Positions 26,467 through 34,816 of a stretch of DNA of 64,000 bases are shown piece after piece. The stretch lies in assembly GCF_000445445.1 (NCBI RefSeq), contig NZ_ASXP01000001.1:1-64000 (forward strand). Reading direction: 5' to 3'. A program made the translations under genes and the position numbers. The notes under the pieces were generated by a model. It had not been told where the DNA came from, did not search any database, and saw only the letters and a program-made list of their open reading frames with translations. Numbering within the stretch: the first letter of the stretch is position 1; each line of letters opens with the position of its first letter. Origin of the DNA: Sporomusa ovata DSM 2662. GTDB taxonomy: Bacteria; Bacillota; Negativicutes; Sporomusales; Sporomusaceae.

Positions 26467-27762
26467 TTAGATAGAATTAAACATTGAGTTATAAGGAAGT
26501 TGGACGGTAAAGATAGTTCCTTCTCCAGGAGTACTGGTCACAGTAATTGAGCCGCCATGACTTTCAATGATCGATTTGGCAATAGATAGTCCGAGTCCTG
26601 AACCGCCCTTGTTCCGCGATTTATCCACTTGGTAGAAACGATCAAAAATTTTATCCAAATGTTCAGCTGCAATGCCTTCTCCGGAGTCGGAAACGGTTAG
26701 AATAATTTTACTGCCTGCCTGCGACAGGGAAACTGATATTTTGCCACCAGGAGCCGTGTGGCGACTGGCATTATCCAGCAAGATAGCAATGACCTGTTTT
26801 AGCTGGGCTTCGTCGCCATGGACTTCCATAGCAGAGCTTGCGTGTACCTCCAGCACTAAAGAATGTTGCTGAGCTATGGCCTCAAACGGAGCTGCAGCCT
26901 GTCTGAGAACTGTGTCTAAGAAAACTAGTTGTTTTTTGAGCGGTTGCTGCGTGGAATCGGCTCTGGCTAAAAACAGGAGAGAATTAACAAGGTTTTTCAT
27001 ACAGATACTTTCCTCCTGGATGTTATTGAGCCATTTGCTTTGACTGGCGACCGTTTCGTCCAGGCTGTCCAGGACAATATCCAGATTGGTTTGAATAATG
27101 GTCAGTGGTGTGCGCAATTCATGGGACGCATCAGAAAGAAAATCTTGCTGTTGCCGCCAGGCTTTTTTTATGGGAACCATAGCGCGGTTGGCCATGTAGA
27201 AGCTGGCACCAAAGGAAAGGATTGCACAGATAAGGCCGACAGCAAGGAGAGTTGTCAGTACTAGTTGCAGCATGTTGGTTTCCTGGGTTAGATCATGGAA
27301 AACGATTACAGTGCCAGACTGGTTGTCCAGCGGGGTCTTAAGATAAGTGTAGTTTGTTTCCTCTACTATAAGGGTATCTAGGTTTGCGGTCGCCTGTAAA
27401 GCTTGGTTGGTAAGCAATGTCAGGCGGCTTGAATCAAGAGGTTGATTGGAGGACTGAAAGGTAATAGCTCCCTCGGGTGAAGTTTTAACAAAGAAAAAAT
27501 TAGGTCCGGGCGGAGGCCCTGAAGGTGAAACCGATGGCGGCCTGGGCGGACGGGGATCGCGGCCTGGACCACTAGGCCGCTGCGGCAAATCACTGATTTT
27601 CCCTGCTTGAATATCAGCGGTAATTCTTTGCATCCCGGCTTGGGTATGTTTGGTCATATCGATTTTGGCAAAAAAGTAGGTGCCGCAAATAAGCAAAAAG
27701 AACAGGGCTAATATGATTGCTACATTAATTAAGGTAAGTTTTAGGCGCAGCTTCTGAAACAA
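26467..27762 (-). CDS. Sensor histidine kinase
   Basis: 431 residues. TM1 (INVAIILALFFLLICGTYFF), an extracytoplasmic domain of about 130 residues with a proline-rich stretch (PGRDPRPPRPPSVSPSGPPP), TM2 (LVLTTLLAVGLICAILSFGA), HisKA with FLSDASHELRTPLTI (phospho-His), N-box LLDNASRHT, G1 DSGEGI and G2 GGSGLGLSI. It has no HAMP of normal length. Likely partner of the regulator downstream. TTG start at 27762 with AAAGGAG ten bases upstream. Confidence 0.92.
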   Translation of the reverse strand: MFQKLRLKLTLINVAIILALFFLLICGTYFFAKIDMTKHTQAGMQRITADIQAGKISDLPQRPSGPGRDPRPPRPPSVSPSGPPPGPNFFFVKTSPEGAITFQSSNQPLDSSRLTLLTNQALQATANLDTLIVEETNYTYLKTPLDNQSGTVIVFHDLTQETNMLQLVLTTLLAVGLICAILSFGASFYMANRAMVPIKKAWRQQQDFLSDASHELRTPLTIIQTNLDIVLDSLDETVASQSKWLNNIQEESICMKNLVNSLLFLARADSTQQPLKKQLVFLDTVLRQAAAPFEAIAQQHSLVLEVHASSAMEVHGDEAQLKQVIAILLDNASRHTAPGGKISVSLSQAGSKIILTVSDSGEGIAAEHLDKIFDRFYQVDKSRNKGGSGLGLSIAKSIIESHGGSITVTSTPGEGTIFTVQLPYNSMFNSI

Positions 27763-27782
27763 TACTATAGAACTCCTTTATT

Positions 27783-27814
27783 CACAGCCGTGTGAAGACT
27801 ATCCATCCGTGGAA
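27783..27814 (-). promoter_or_regulatory. Twin motif, copy before the histidine kinase gene
   Basis: TTCACAGCCGTGTGAA (27781-27796) contains inverted TTCACA/TGTGAA; then CCATCCGTGGAA. Same block as before the response regulator, 20 bases from the start codon. A plausible binding site for the encoded regulator, or a shared RNA hairpin. Confidence 0.6.
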
Positions 27815-28057
27815 ATATAATTCATTTTCTCAAATAAATATTAAGAAAATGTTGTTTCCTGTTAATAAGTTATCAATAATTTGTCGAAAAAACCCCTAGT
27901 ATATTGTAAATCAAGTATGGGCATTTTGCCAAGTATTGCATAAATTAATTTCAATATGCCAGGCTGGGTATGCGTTGGATGACTGTGAAAGTGAACTTGA
28001 TGGCCGGTGCATTGCGGCCCCTATATGGTAATGCCAATCAGGTAATAAATAAAAAAA
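27815..28057. other. Intergenic gap
   Basis: No gene recognised. It must hold the kinase promoter and the 3' end of the asparaginase transcript; I saw no clear terminator. Confidence 0.35.
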
Positions 28058-29140
28058 TTAGTATTCCCAAAACATCTTTTGAATTTCTTGTGGATTATTG
28101 GTTTTTGTTAGAGCCAGCATCAGCAGAATACGTGCTTTCTGCGGGTTCAGATTATCGCTAGCGACAAAGTTATATTTATCATCATTAGCTTCGCCGTTAC
28201 GGGCAATAATACCGTTGCCAACGCGGGCGCTTCTTACAATGACAACTCCTTTTTTCTGAGCAGCTTCAATGGCAGGGTATTCGGCTTTGCCAATGCTGCC
28301 GTTACCTGTGCCGGCGTGGACAATGCCTTTGGCTCCTGCGCGGGTAAGTGCTTCAATCACAACGCCGGTATTGTTGGCATAGTGGTAAGTAATATCAACA
28401 CGGGGTAAATCATTTAATTGGTTAATATCAAACTCAGTAGCGGTGGTGTGTTTACGTAAAGAAGTCCGGTAAAAGACTGGCTGGTCGCCAGTGAAGAAAC
28501 CCAGTGGACCAATTTCCGGTGCTCTAAAGGTATCTACCCGATCGGTGATAGTTTTGGTAACGTCACGACCGGAGTGAATAGTATCATTGAGCATAACCAG
28601 AACGCCTTTGCCGATGGCCTCTTTGCTGCCGGCTAAGATAGTGGCCCGGTAAAGATTGAGCATACCATCAGCGCTCATGGCTGTGGGTGGACGCATGGAG
28701 CCAACTACAACGACAGGTTTATTACTTTTTACTACCAAATTTAGAAAATAGGCTGTTTCTTCCAACGTATCTGTACCATGAGTAATCACGATGCCGTCAA
28801 TGGCATCTTGCGCCAGTAATTGATTGACGCGTTTGCCGAGTGTAAGCCATACTTCGTTAGTCATATTTTCACTGGCTATCTGGGAAATTTGTTCGCCGCT
28901 GACATTGGCGACTTTTTTTAATTCCGGCACATCGTTGATTAACGCATCAACTGGTGTTACTGCTGCTGTGTAACCCACGGTGGTTGTGTTTGTTGCGCCC
29001 GAGCCAGCGATAGTACCGCCTGTGGCAAGAATCTTGACATTGGGAAGTGTGTCAGTTTTTTCTGCGGCTAAACATACAGCCTGTAAGCTAAATACCAGTA
29101 CACAGATGACCGCCAGAAATAAATAATTTTTCCGGTTCAT
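28058..29140 (-). CDS. Type II L-asparaginase, exported
   Basis: 360 residues. Signal peptide NYLFLAVICVLVFSLQAVCLA, then the two asparaginase signatures: ILATGGTIAGSG (first catalytic Thr) and IVITHGTDTLEETAYF (second Thr-Asp). It hydrolyses asparagine, and often glutamine, in the periplasm. The start at 29140 has GAGGAGGGG upstream; the frame extends further but without a site. No partner genes adjacent. Confidence 0.92.
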   Translation of the reverse strand: MNRKNYLFLAVICVLVFSLQAVCLAAEKTDTLPNVKILATGGTIAGSGATNTTTVGYTAAVTPVDALINDVPELKKVANVSGEQISQIASENMTNEVWLTLGKRVNQLLAQDAIDGIVITHGTDTLEETAYFLNLVVKSNKPVVVVGSMRPPTAMSADGMLNLYRATILAGSKEAIGKGVLVMLNDTIHSGRDVTKTITDRVDTFRAPEIGPLGFFTGDQPVFYRTSLRKHTTATEFDINQLNDLPRVDITYHYANNTGVVIEALTRAGAKGIVHAGTGNGSIGKAEYPAIEAAQKKGVVIVRSARVGNGIIARNGEANDDKYNFVASDNLNPQKARILLMLALTKTNNPQEIQKMFWEY

Positions 29141-29400
29141 AGGTCCCCTCCTCATAAAAGTAGATTCCAAACCAATTATAACCAATTCGGAATATTTTTT
29201 AAAATAGCATAAATTGCTATAGGGGCCGGTTAGCCTTACTTTGTAGGGGTTGTCCTCTCGGGATGTACTTTTTCGAACTATTTCAATTTTTCTATTATTT
29301 ATATTTTTTTAAAAAAAGCCTGAATAAAGCTTTGTTGTGTGCATGGATAATCGAGCAAGTTAATAGGATGTTAGTAGCAAATACTGAGCAGGAGAAAATT

Positions 29401-30120
29401 ATGAACATGCATTTTTTAAACTTAAATGCCAAGCGGACTAAAAACCGGTTTAGTATTATTATTGTTGCGCTATTTGTTCTATTTGGCGGTTTCTGGTTGT
29501 TTGAATATCTGGATGCCGCTGCTCTCAACTATTCGGTTAGCCAGCCGTCGAAAGCACCGGAAGGTGAAATGCATTTAATTGTCAGAGTTCCCGACCGGGT
29601 ACTGGAACTGTATGATAATGGGAGGCTATTTAAGCGTTATCGGGTTGCTGTCGGCAAACGGGCGACACCAACGCCTATTGGGGAATGGAATATTGTGTAT
29701 AAAGGCTGGAGTCCCAGAGAGGTGATGGGTACCCGGTGGATGGGGCTTGATATACCGTGGGGGAGTTATGGAATACATGGTACAAGTGCGCCCTGGTCCA
29801 TCGGTAACTTTGCCAGCCATGGTTGTATTCGCATGCGTAATCAGGATTCGGAAGAACTGTATGAATGGGTGCCTGTAGGGACGCCTGTCGACATTCTTGG
29901 CCCGAAGCCCGGTCTGAACCGGGTGCTGCGCCGGGGAATCCAGGGGCCTGATGTTGTTATATTGCAGCTCAAACTCGTGCAACTGGGCTATTACCAGGAA
30001 CGGGCCAAGGGAACCTTTGGCAAAGATACCGAGGCGGCACTGCGGGCTTTTCAACGGGACAACAGATTACCGGAAACTGGTATTACTGATGAAAAAACCA
30101 TGAAACTGCTTCAGTTGTAA
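29401..30120 (+). CDS. L,D-transpeptidase with peptidoglycan-binding domain
   Basis: 239 residues. One N-terminal membrane helix (SIIIVALFVLFGGFWLFEYL), a YkuD domain at about 50-165 with the catalytic motif IHGTSAP and FASHGCIRM (catalytic Cys), and a C-terminal PG_binding_1 repeat (GPDVVILQLKLVQLGYY to EKTMKLLQL). It makes 3-3 crosslinks or attaches proteins to the wall. ATG 29401 has AGGAGA upstream; the longer frame from 29263 starts in AT-rich non-coding sequence. Confidence 0.9.
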   Translation: MNMHFLNLNAKRTKNRFSIIIVALFVLFGGFWLFEYLDAAALNYSVSQPSKAPEGEMHLIVRVPDRVLELYDNGRLFKRYRVAVGKRATPTPIGEWNIVYKGWSPREVMGTRWMGLDIPWGSYGIHGTSAPWSIGNFASHGCIRMRNQDSEELYEWVPVGTPVDILGPKPGLNRVLRRGIQGPDVVILQLKLVQLGYYQERAKGTFGKDTEAALRAFQRDNRLPETGITDEKTMKLLQL

Positions 30121-30123
30121 AGC

Positions 30124-30176
30124 AACTAAAAACAGGCTCCCAATGGCATTTTGCCGGTGGAAACCTGTTTTTAGTT
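30124..30176. terminator. Bidirectional terminator
   Basis: AACTAAAAACAGG (30124-30136) is inverted at 30164-30176 between the two convergent genes; T-runs on both strands. Confidence 0.85.
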
Positions 30177-30181
30177 TCGTT

Positions 30182-31372
30182 CTAGGACAGGTGCATTGCC
30201 TTTTCAATACGGGCAAGGCCTGCTGCAATAGTTTCACGGGAGGTTGCATAGGAGAAACGGAGATATTCCTGATTTTCCCCAATATTTCGCCCTCCAAAAG
30301 CTGAGCGGGGCAGTACGGCTACATCGGCGTTATAGAGAAGGTGTTGCTGCAGAGCCTTGCTGTCAGGCAGGCCTAAGCGCTTACAGGCCTCGGTAACATT
30401 AGGGAAAACATAGAAGGCACCGGTAGGTGTTTGGCAGGAAAAGCCGGGAATGCTGTTTAGTCCGGCGGCAATTAAATCACGTCTGGCTTTAAACTCATTA
30501 ACCATGTTGCTGACAAAATCCTGCGGGCCAGTTAACGCCGCTAAACCGCCATATTGTACAAAGGTGTTTGTGCAGGATTCACAGTTAGTGATTAGGCGGG
30601 CAATATGCACAGCTAACTCTTCCGCCATAACTCCATAGCCTAGCCGCCAGCCAGTCATAGCATACGATTTAGAAAAGCCGTCAAGAATAATGGTTCGTTC
30701 CTGCATACCTGGCTGTGAGGAGATGCTCACAAAAGTTCTCTCATAGGCAATTTGGCTGTAAATTTCGTCAGATAATACCCACAAATCGTGTTTCCGGGCA
30801 AGTGTGGCGATATTTTCGATGTCCTGAGCAGACAACATACCGCCAGTAGGGTTATGGGGACTATTTAAAATAATGAGTTTGGTTTTAGAGGTGATACGAT
30901 TTTCCAGTTCATTCGTATCCAGGCTGAAATTTTTTTCTTCCAATATCGGGGCGGCTACCGGTATGCCACCGGTGAAGCGAATGACCGATTCATAAATGGG
31001 AAAACCCGGATTGGGATAAATGACCTCGTCACCGGGGTCAACTAAGGCGTGCAGCACATAGTAAATGATTGGCTTACCGCCAGGGGTGATAACTACTTGT
31101 TCGGGTTTTACCTGTAGCTGGCGGGTAGTGGAAACGTGGGCGGCAATGGCTTCTTTAAGCGGCATAATACCAGCCGAGGGGCTATAGTGGGTAAAATTGT
31201 TCTGGATAGCGGTAATACCGGCTTGTTTAATGTTATCAGCAGTGTCAAAATCAGGTTCACCAATGGCAAAGCTAATAATATCGCGACCAGTCGCTTTGAG
31301 ACGGGTTACTTCATTAAGTACATCAAAAGCGTTTTCCGTACCAAGATTGCCTAAACGAGCAGCTAGTTTCAT
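30182..31372 (-). CDS. PLP-dependent aminotransferase, class I (AspC-like)
   Basis: 396 residues. Fold-type I features: FAIGEPDFDTADNI, a substrate loop TPGGKPIIYYVLHAL, LNSPHNPTGG, and the PLP lysine in LDGFSKSYAMTGWRLGY. Likely an aspartate/aromatic amino-acid aminotransferase; substrate not determined. ATG 31372 is used although its GGAGG is 12 bases upstream, a little far. Confidence 0.9.
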   Translation of the reverse strand: MKLAARLGNLGTENAFDVLNEVTRLKATGRDIISFAIGEPDFDTADNIKQAGITAIQNNFTHYSPSAGIMPLKEAIAAHVSTTRQLQVKPEQVVITPGGKPIIYYVLHALVDPGDEVIYPNPGFPIYESVIRFTGGIPVAAPILEEKNFSLDTNELENRITSKTKLIILNSPHNPTGGMLSAQDIENIATLARKHDLWVLSDEIYSQIAYERTFVSISSQPGMQERTIILDGFSKSYAMTGWRLGYGVMAEELAVHIARLITNCESCTNTFVQYGGLAALTGPQDFVSNMVNEFKARRDLIAAGLNSIPGFSCQTPTGAFYVFPNVTEACKRLGLPDSKALQQHLLYNADVAVLPRSAFGGRNIGENQEYLRFSYATSRETIAAGLARIEKAMHLS

Positions 31373-31411
31373 AGCGCGATTATTCCTCCTGAATATGATA
31401 TGTGGTAGCAT

Positions 31412-31622
31412 CTGGAAATAAATGAATGCAAAATAAATCTGATTCAGTAATAAAACAATTAAAACTTAAATAGTAAGAAAAGGAGCCTGTCAGTGACAGT
31501 CTCCTCCTATATTACTGTGATTTTCTTTAATAGTCAAGATTGACTTAACACTGTTGTTATTCCCAAAACACAAAATTCCGTATCCGGTGGCTCTTCCTTT
31601 CGTAAAAATATCGCAAGTATTA
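31412..31622. other. Gap with a GGAGCCTGTCA hairpin
   Basis: Non-coding. Contains GGAGCCTGTCA (about 31482) pairing with TGACAGTCTCC (ending about 31504). The same GGAGCCTGTCA string recurs in the permease leader at 34659. Likely the terminator of the glycosyltransferase gene. Confidence 0.5.
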
Positions 31623-33044
31623 TCAATTTCCATAGTTGCGCCAAACGGTGCTAAACCGTTTGGCGTCAATTTTAAAATCGCCATGCGCCGAATAAACGCG
31701 TCTCAAAATAGTAGGCAGAGGCTGTTCACCATGAAAACCCTTTAATTCAGCCATGACCTGAATGATCTGAAAAGCCATTTCACTGAGTCCAATGACTCCC
31801 TTTGACTTATGAATGACTTCACCAAGATTTACCTGGCAAGTAGACCAGAGATTGGTTTGTTCGACAGCTTGAATAAGCATAGCCATTTCTACACCATAAT
31901 TTGCCGGTATGCGCATTTTGAGCAGGGAATCGCGGTATATTGCCACCGTTCCGGCAAGCGGTTGAATATAGCCGGAAAGCTCAGGACTAAAGGTGTTAAT
32001 CCAGGGGCGGGCTAATATTTCTGTAACACGACCGCCGCCCAGTTCTAGTCCGGTTGCTTCGACACGCACCGGGCGGGAAAAATAGCCTTTGGAAAACTTT
32101 ATCTCAGGATGGGTAAGCATCGGCCCTAATAGACCGTAGAAAAAGCGTGGTGTAATTGTTTCAATATCAGTATCTACCCACGCCAGAATATCAGCGTCGG
32201 TAACATAGGCACTTTTGTACATCGCTTCGCCTTTACCCTGGTAACTGCCCTGTTCAGGGACTATTTCGGCATGCTGATAAACTGGAATTCCATGGGACTG
32301 AGCAATAGCTACCGTGTTGTCTGTAGAATTAGAGTCTATGAGAATAATATCGTCAATGACTCCGGCATCTTTTACCTCAAGGGCAGTTTGTATCACATTG
32401 CCAACTGTTTTTTCTTCGTTTAGACTGGGCAGAATAATAGCAATTTTGACGCCTAAGTTTTTTTTGCAGGCCCGAAGAACCGAAGGTAGAGAAAAGTCAG
32501 CTGCTTCATAGGTTCTCTCCCGCACCCACCGGTAAATGGCATCGCCTTGATCGAAATCGATATCCTGCACCGGCCCGCGTACTAGAGTTATACTGCCTTC
32601 ATATACTTGTCTCAATTGCTTATAAAGGGGATCAATTTCTGATTGTGCCAGCGGCGCACCAAAGAATAACATGTTATAGTGGGAGCCGATGCTTTTGATT
32701 AAATCAAAAATAGTAGCCTCACGCCGCCAAGTAATATTTACATTATCAAACAGTGTGTGGGCAGGTGCTACTACTGACGACAGGAAGACTTCCTCCAATT
32801 GAGGTAGTTTTTCTTCTAAGTGATATATATGCGCTTCTTTGATACCTGCTTGCACCATAACATCAAGTACTGACCGGGCATTACTGCCACCGCGGAGAAC
32901 TGCTGCGACTTGGCCATCGACCCAACCATTGGTAACGGCGGCGATCTGGCCAGGATAATTTGGTAGCTCTGCTATGTCTGCGATATCCTTAATTATGATT
33001 TGAGGGTTATCTTGAAAGGGCCATTTCTTTATAGAGGCAGTCAT
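31623..33044 (-). CDS. Glucosyl-3-phosphoglycerate synthase-like glycosyltransferase
   Basis: 473 residues. An N-terminal domain (about 1-190) with GWVDGQVAAVLRGGSNARSV and HYNMLFFGAPL looks like a universal-stress-protein fold. It is followed by a GT-A domain: VKIAIILPSLNEEKTVGNVI, IILIDSNSTDNTVAIA, SYQGKGEAMYKS, and AWVDTDIE (DXD metal site), as in GT81 GpgS enzymes. These make glucosyl-3-phosphoglycerate, precursor of the compatible solute glucosylglycerate. Start at 33044 has GGGAGG upstream. The last codons form a perfect inverted repeat. Confidence 0.8.
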   Translation of the reverse strand: MTASIKKWPFQDNPQIIIKDIADIAELPNYPGQIAAVTNGWVDGQVAAVLRGGSNARSVLDVMVQAGIKEAHIYHLEEKLPQLEEVFLSSVVAPAHTLFDNVNITWRREATIFDLIKSIGSHYNMLFFGAPLAQSEIDPLYKQLRQVYEGSITLVRGPVQDIDFDQGDAIYRWVRERTYEAADFSLPSVLRACKKNLGVKIAIILPSLNEEKTVGNVIQTALEVKDAGVIDDIILIDSNSTDNTVAIAQSHGIPVYQHAEIVPEQGSYQGKGEAMYKSAYVTDADILAWVDTDIETITPRFFYGLLGPMLTHPEIKFSKGYFSRPVRVEATGLELGGGRVTEILARPWINTFSPELSGYIQPLAGTVAIYRDSLLKMRIPANYGVEMAMLIQAVEQTNLWSTCQVNLGEVIHKSKGVIGLSEMAFQIIQVMAELKGFHGEQPLPTILRRVYSAHGDFKIDAKRFSTVWRNYGN

Positions 33045-33145
33045 AACAATTCCTCCCATACGTATCTGATAGAGTTTTGGCGAAAGTACAAAACAATGTT
33101 ATTTTTAGCCTGTTTATATAAATTGATACGTTCTGTTAGGGTTAG

Positions 33146-34423
33146 TTAAAAATAGCGCCAGTAAAGGTAGATATGAGAGATAATAATTGATACTACCATC
33201 AGCGGAAAAGCAATCTTCAGGTAGTGATTAAAGGTGAGCGAAATGCCGTTTTTTTCGGCGATTCCCGCTACAATAACATTAGCTGAGGCGCCGATGAGGG
33301 TTCCGTTGCCGCCAAGGCAGGCACCAAGCGCCAGTGACCACCACAGGGGCTCTAAGCTCATGCCAGAGAGCTGTCCCATTTCTTGAAGCATGGGAATCAT
33401 AGTGGCGACAAAGGGAATATTATCAATAAAGGCTGAGGCAATGGCCGATACCCATAAGACGATCAAGGTTGTTTGCAATAAATCTCCGTGGGTTACGGTA
33501 AGGGTCCAGTTGGCTAATTCACCGATGACGCCGGTTGCTTTTAACCCCCCAACCAGGACAAACAGTCCAATGAAGAAGAAAAGAGTAGGCCATTCAATGT
33601 GCAGTAGAATATCTTCAGGCTCTTCACGGCTGACCAACATGAGCAGGATTGCTCCGGTAAGTGCAACGGTAGCTGATTCCAAATGCAGAACTCCGTGGAA
33701 GACGAATGCAACAATGGTAATACCAAGGACGGTCAGGGATTTTTTTAATAGCCGCCAGTCTTTAATTTCTTCCTTAAATTTGAGCTGCAAAATAGTTTGG
33801 CGGTTGTGGTCATCAACCTGTAAATCTTTTCGGTAAATCAAAAGCAACAAGGCAATGGTCACAATTAAAATTATAAAAGCGACAGGAGCCAGGTGGATTA
33901 GAAAGGAATTAAAATCAAGGCCCACTGCACTGCCAATCATAATATTGGGGGGATCACCAATTAAGGTTGCTGTACCACCGATGTTTGAAGCGATTATTTC
34001 CGCAATGAGAAAGGGAGTAGGGTTAACCTGTAATTTGTCGGTCAGCGTCAATGTAACAGGTACAATTAATAAGACAGTGGTAACATTGTCAAGAAAAGCT
34101 GAAGCAATAGCGGTAATAAAGGACAATAGTGCCAGGAGCCGTAGAGGTTCACCACGCGTGATACCGGCCGCCCAGATGGCAATAGCTTCGAATACGCCTG
34201 TGCGGCGGGTGATGGTAACGAGGATCATCATACCAGTTAATAGTCCGAGGGTGTTAAAATCAATATTATCTTTGAGTGCGGTTTCCTGGGTTAAAAAGCC
34301 AAGCAGCAGCATCACTAGGCCGCCGGCCATGGCTACTACCATCCGGTGGATTTTTTCCGAAATAATTAGCGCATAGGTAATTAGAAAAACAATGACTGAA
34401 CCCCAAAAAGCAAGATCATGCAA
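33146..34423 (-). CDS. NhaD/ArsB-family ion permease, copy 1
   Basis: 425 residues, about 11-12 membrane helices in two halves. Typical motifs: IDFNTLGLLTGMMILV, FLDNVTTVLLIVPVTLTL, IASNIGGTATLIGDPPNIMI and, in the second half, FIDNIPFVATMIPM with LGGNGTLIGASANVIVAG. The family includes Na+/H+ antiporters and anion transporters. It is head-to-head with a close paralog. TTG start at 34423 with GGAGGTG seven bases upstream. Transported ion not readable. Confidence 0.88.
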   Translation of the reverse strand: MHDLAFWGSVIVFLITYALIISEKIHRMVVAMAGGLVMLLLGFLTQETALKDNIDFNTLGLLTGMMILVTITRRTGVFEAIAIWAAGITRGEPLRLLALLSFITAIASAFLDNVTTVLLIVPVTLTLTDKLQVNPTPFLIAEIIASNIGGTATLIGDPPNIMIGSAVGLDFNSFLIHLAPVAFIILIVTIALLLLIYRKDLQVDDHNRQTILQLKFKEEIKDWRLLKKSLTVLGITIVAFVFHGVLHLESATVALTGAILLMLVSREEPEDILLHIEWPTLFFFIGLFVLVGGLKATGVIGELANWTLTVTHGDLLQTTLIVLWVSAIASAFIDNIPFVATMIPMLQEMGQLSGMSLEPLWWSLALGACLGGNGTLIGASANVIVAGIAEKNGISLTFNHYLKIAFPLMVVSIIISHIYLYWRYF

Positions 34424-34601
34424 TATAAAGCACCTCCCAAAAATAATGCAAAAGGGTAGAGAGTCATAGACTTTCTACCGCGAGTTATATCATTGCCAAA
34501 ATAATACTACTATATTAGTAATCTAGTCAACCCAATATTCTGACAATAACCAATTTATAGTGTAGAATTATATAGGATTACGTATTTTAAGCAAGGGATT
34601 C

Positions 34602-34740
34602 TTGACAATCACTCTGATTTTGATTATGATAAAATCAAAAAAATATGCTTTGTTTATGGGAGGAGCCTGTCACCAAGGGTTCCTCCTGTTTTTTTTTTTT
34701 GAAATACTACTAGGGAGGAGCGTTTGTGGGCTCCTTCCCA
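34602..34740 (+). promoter_or_regulatory. Promoter and tandem-hairpin leader of permease copy 2 (candidate attenuator)
   Basis: TTGACA (34602-34607), 17 bases, TATGAT (34625-34630). About 20 bases after the expected start, GGAGGAGCC (34659-34667) pairs with GGTTCCTCC (34678-34686), followed by a run of 12 T: an intrinsic terminator. A second hairpin follows, GGGAGGAGC (34713-34721) with GCTCCTTCCC (34730-34739). The arms can be exchanged: GGAGGAGCC can also pair with GGCTCCTTCC (34729-34738). This is the geometry of a transcription attenuator. No known riboswitch class recognised. Confidence 0.6.
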
Positions 34741-34816
34741 GGTTTATCTAGGGTGGGCTGTTTTCAATTGTTTAATCCAGGAAAGTTAGATCAAATTATA
34801 AGTTGGAGGAGAAAAA

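Noticed and set aside
33390..34376. Two plus-strand frames (148 and 173 codons) opposite the NhaD-type permease
   Set aside because: Antisense shadows of a hydrophobic gene; Ser/Thr/Arg-rich translation without domain features.
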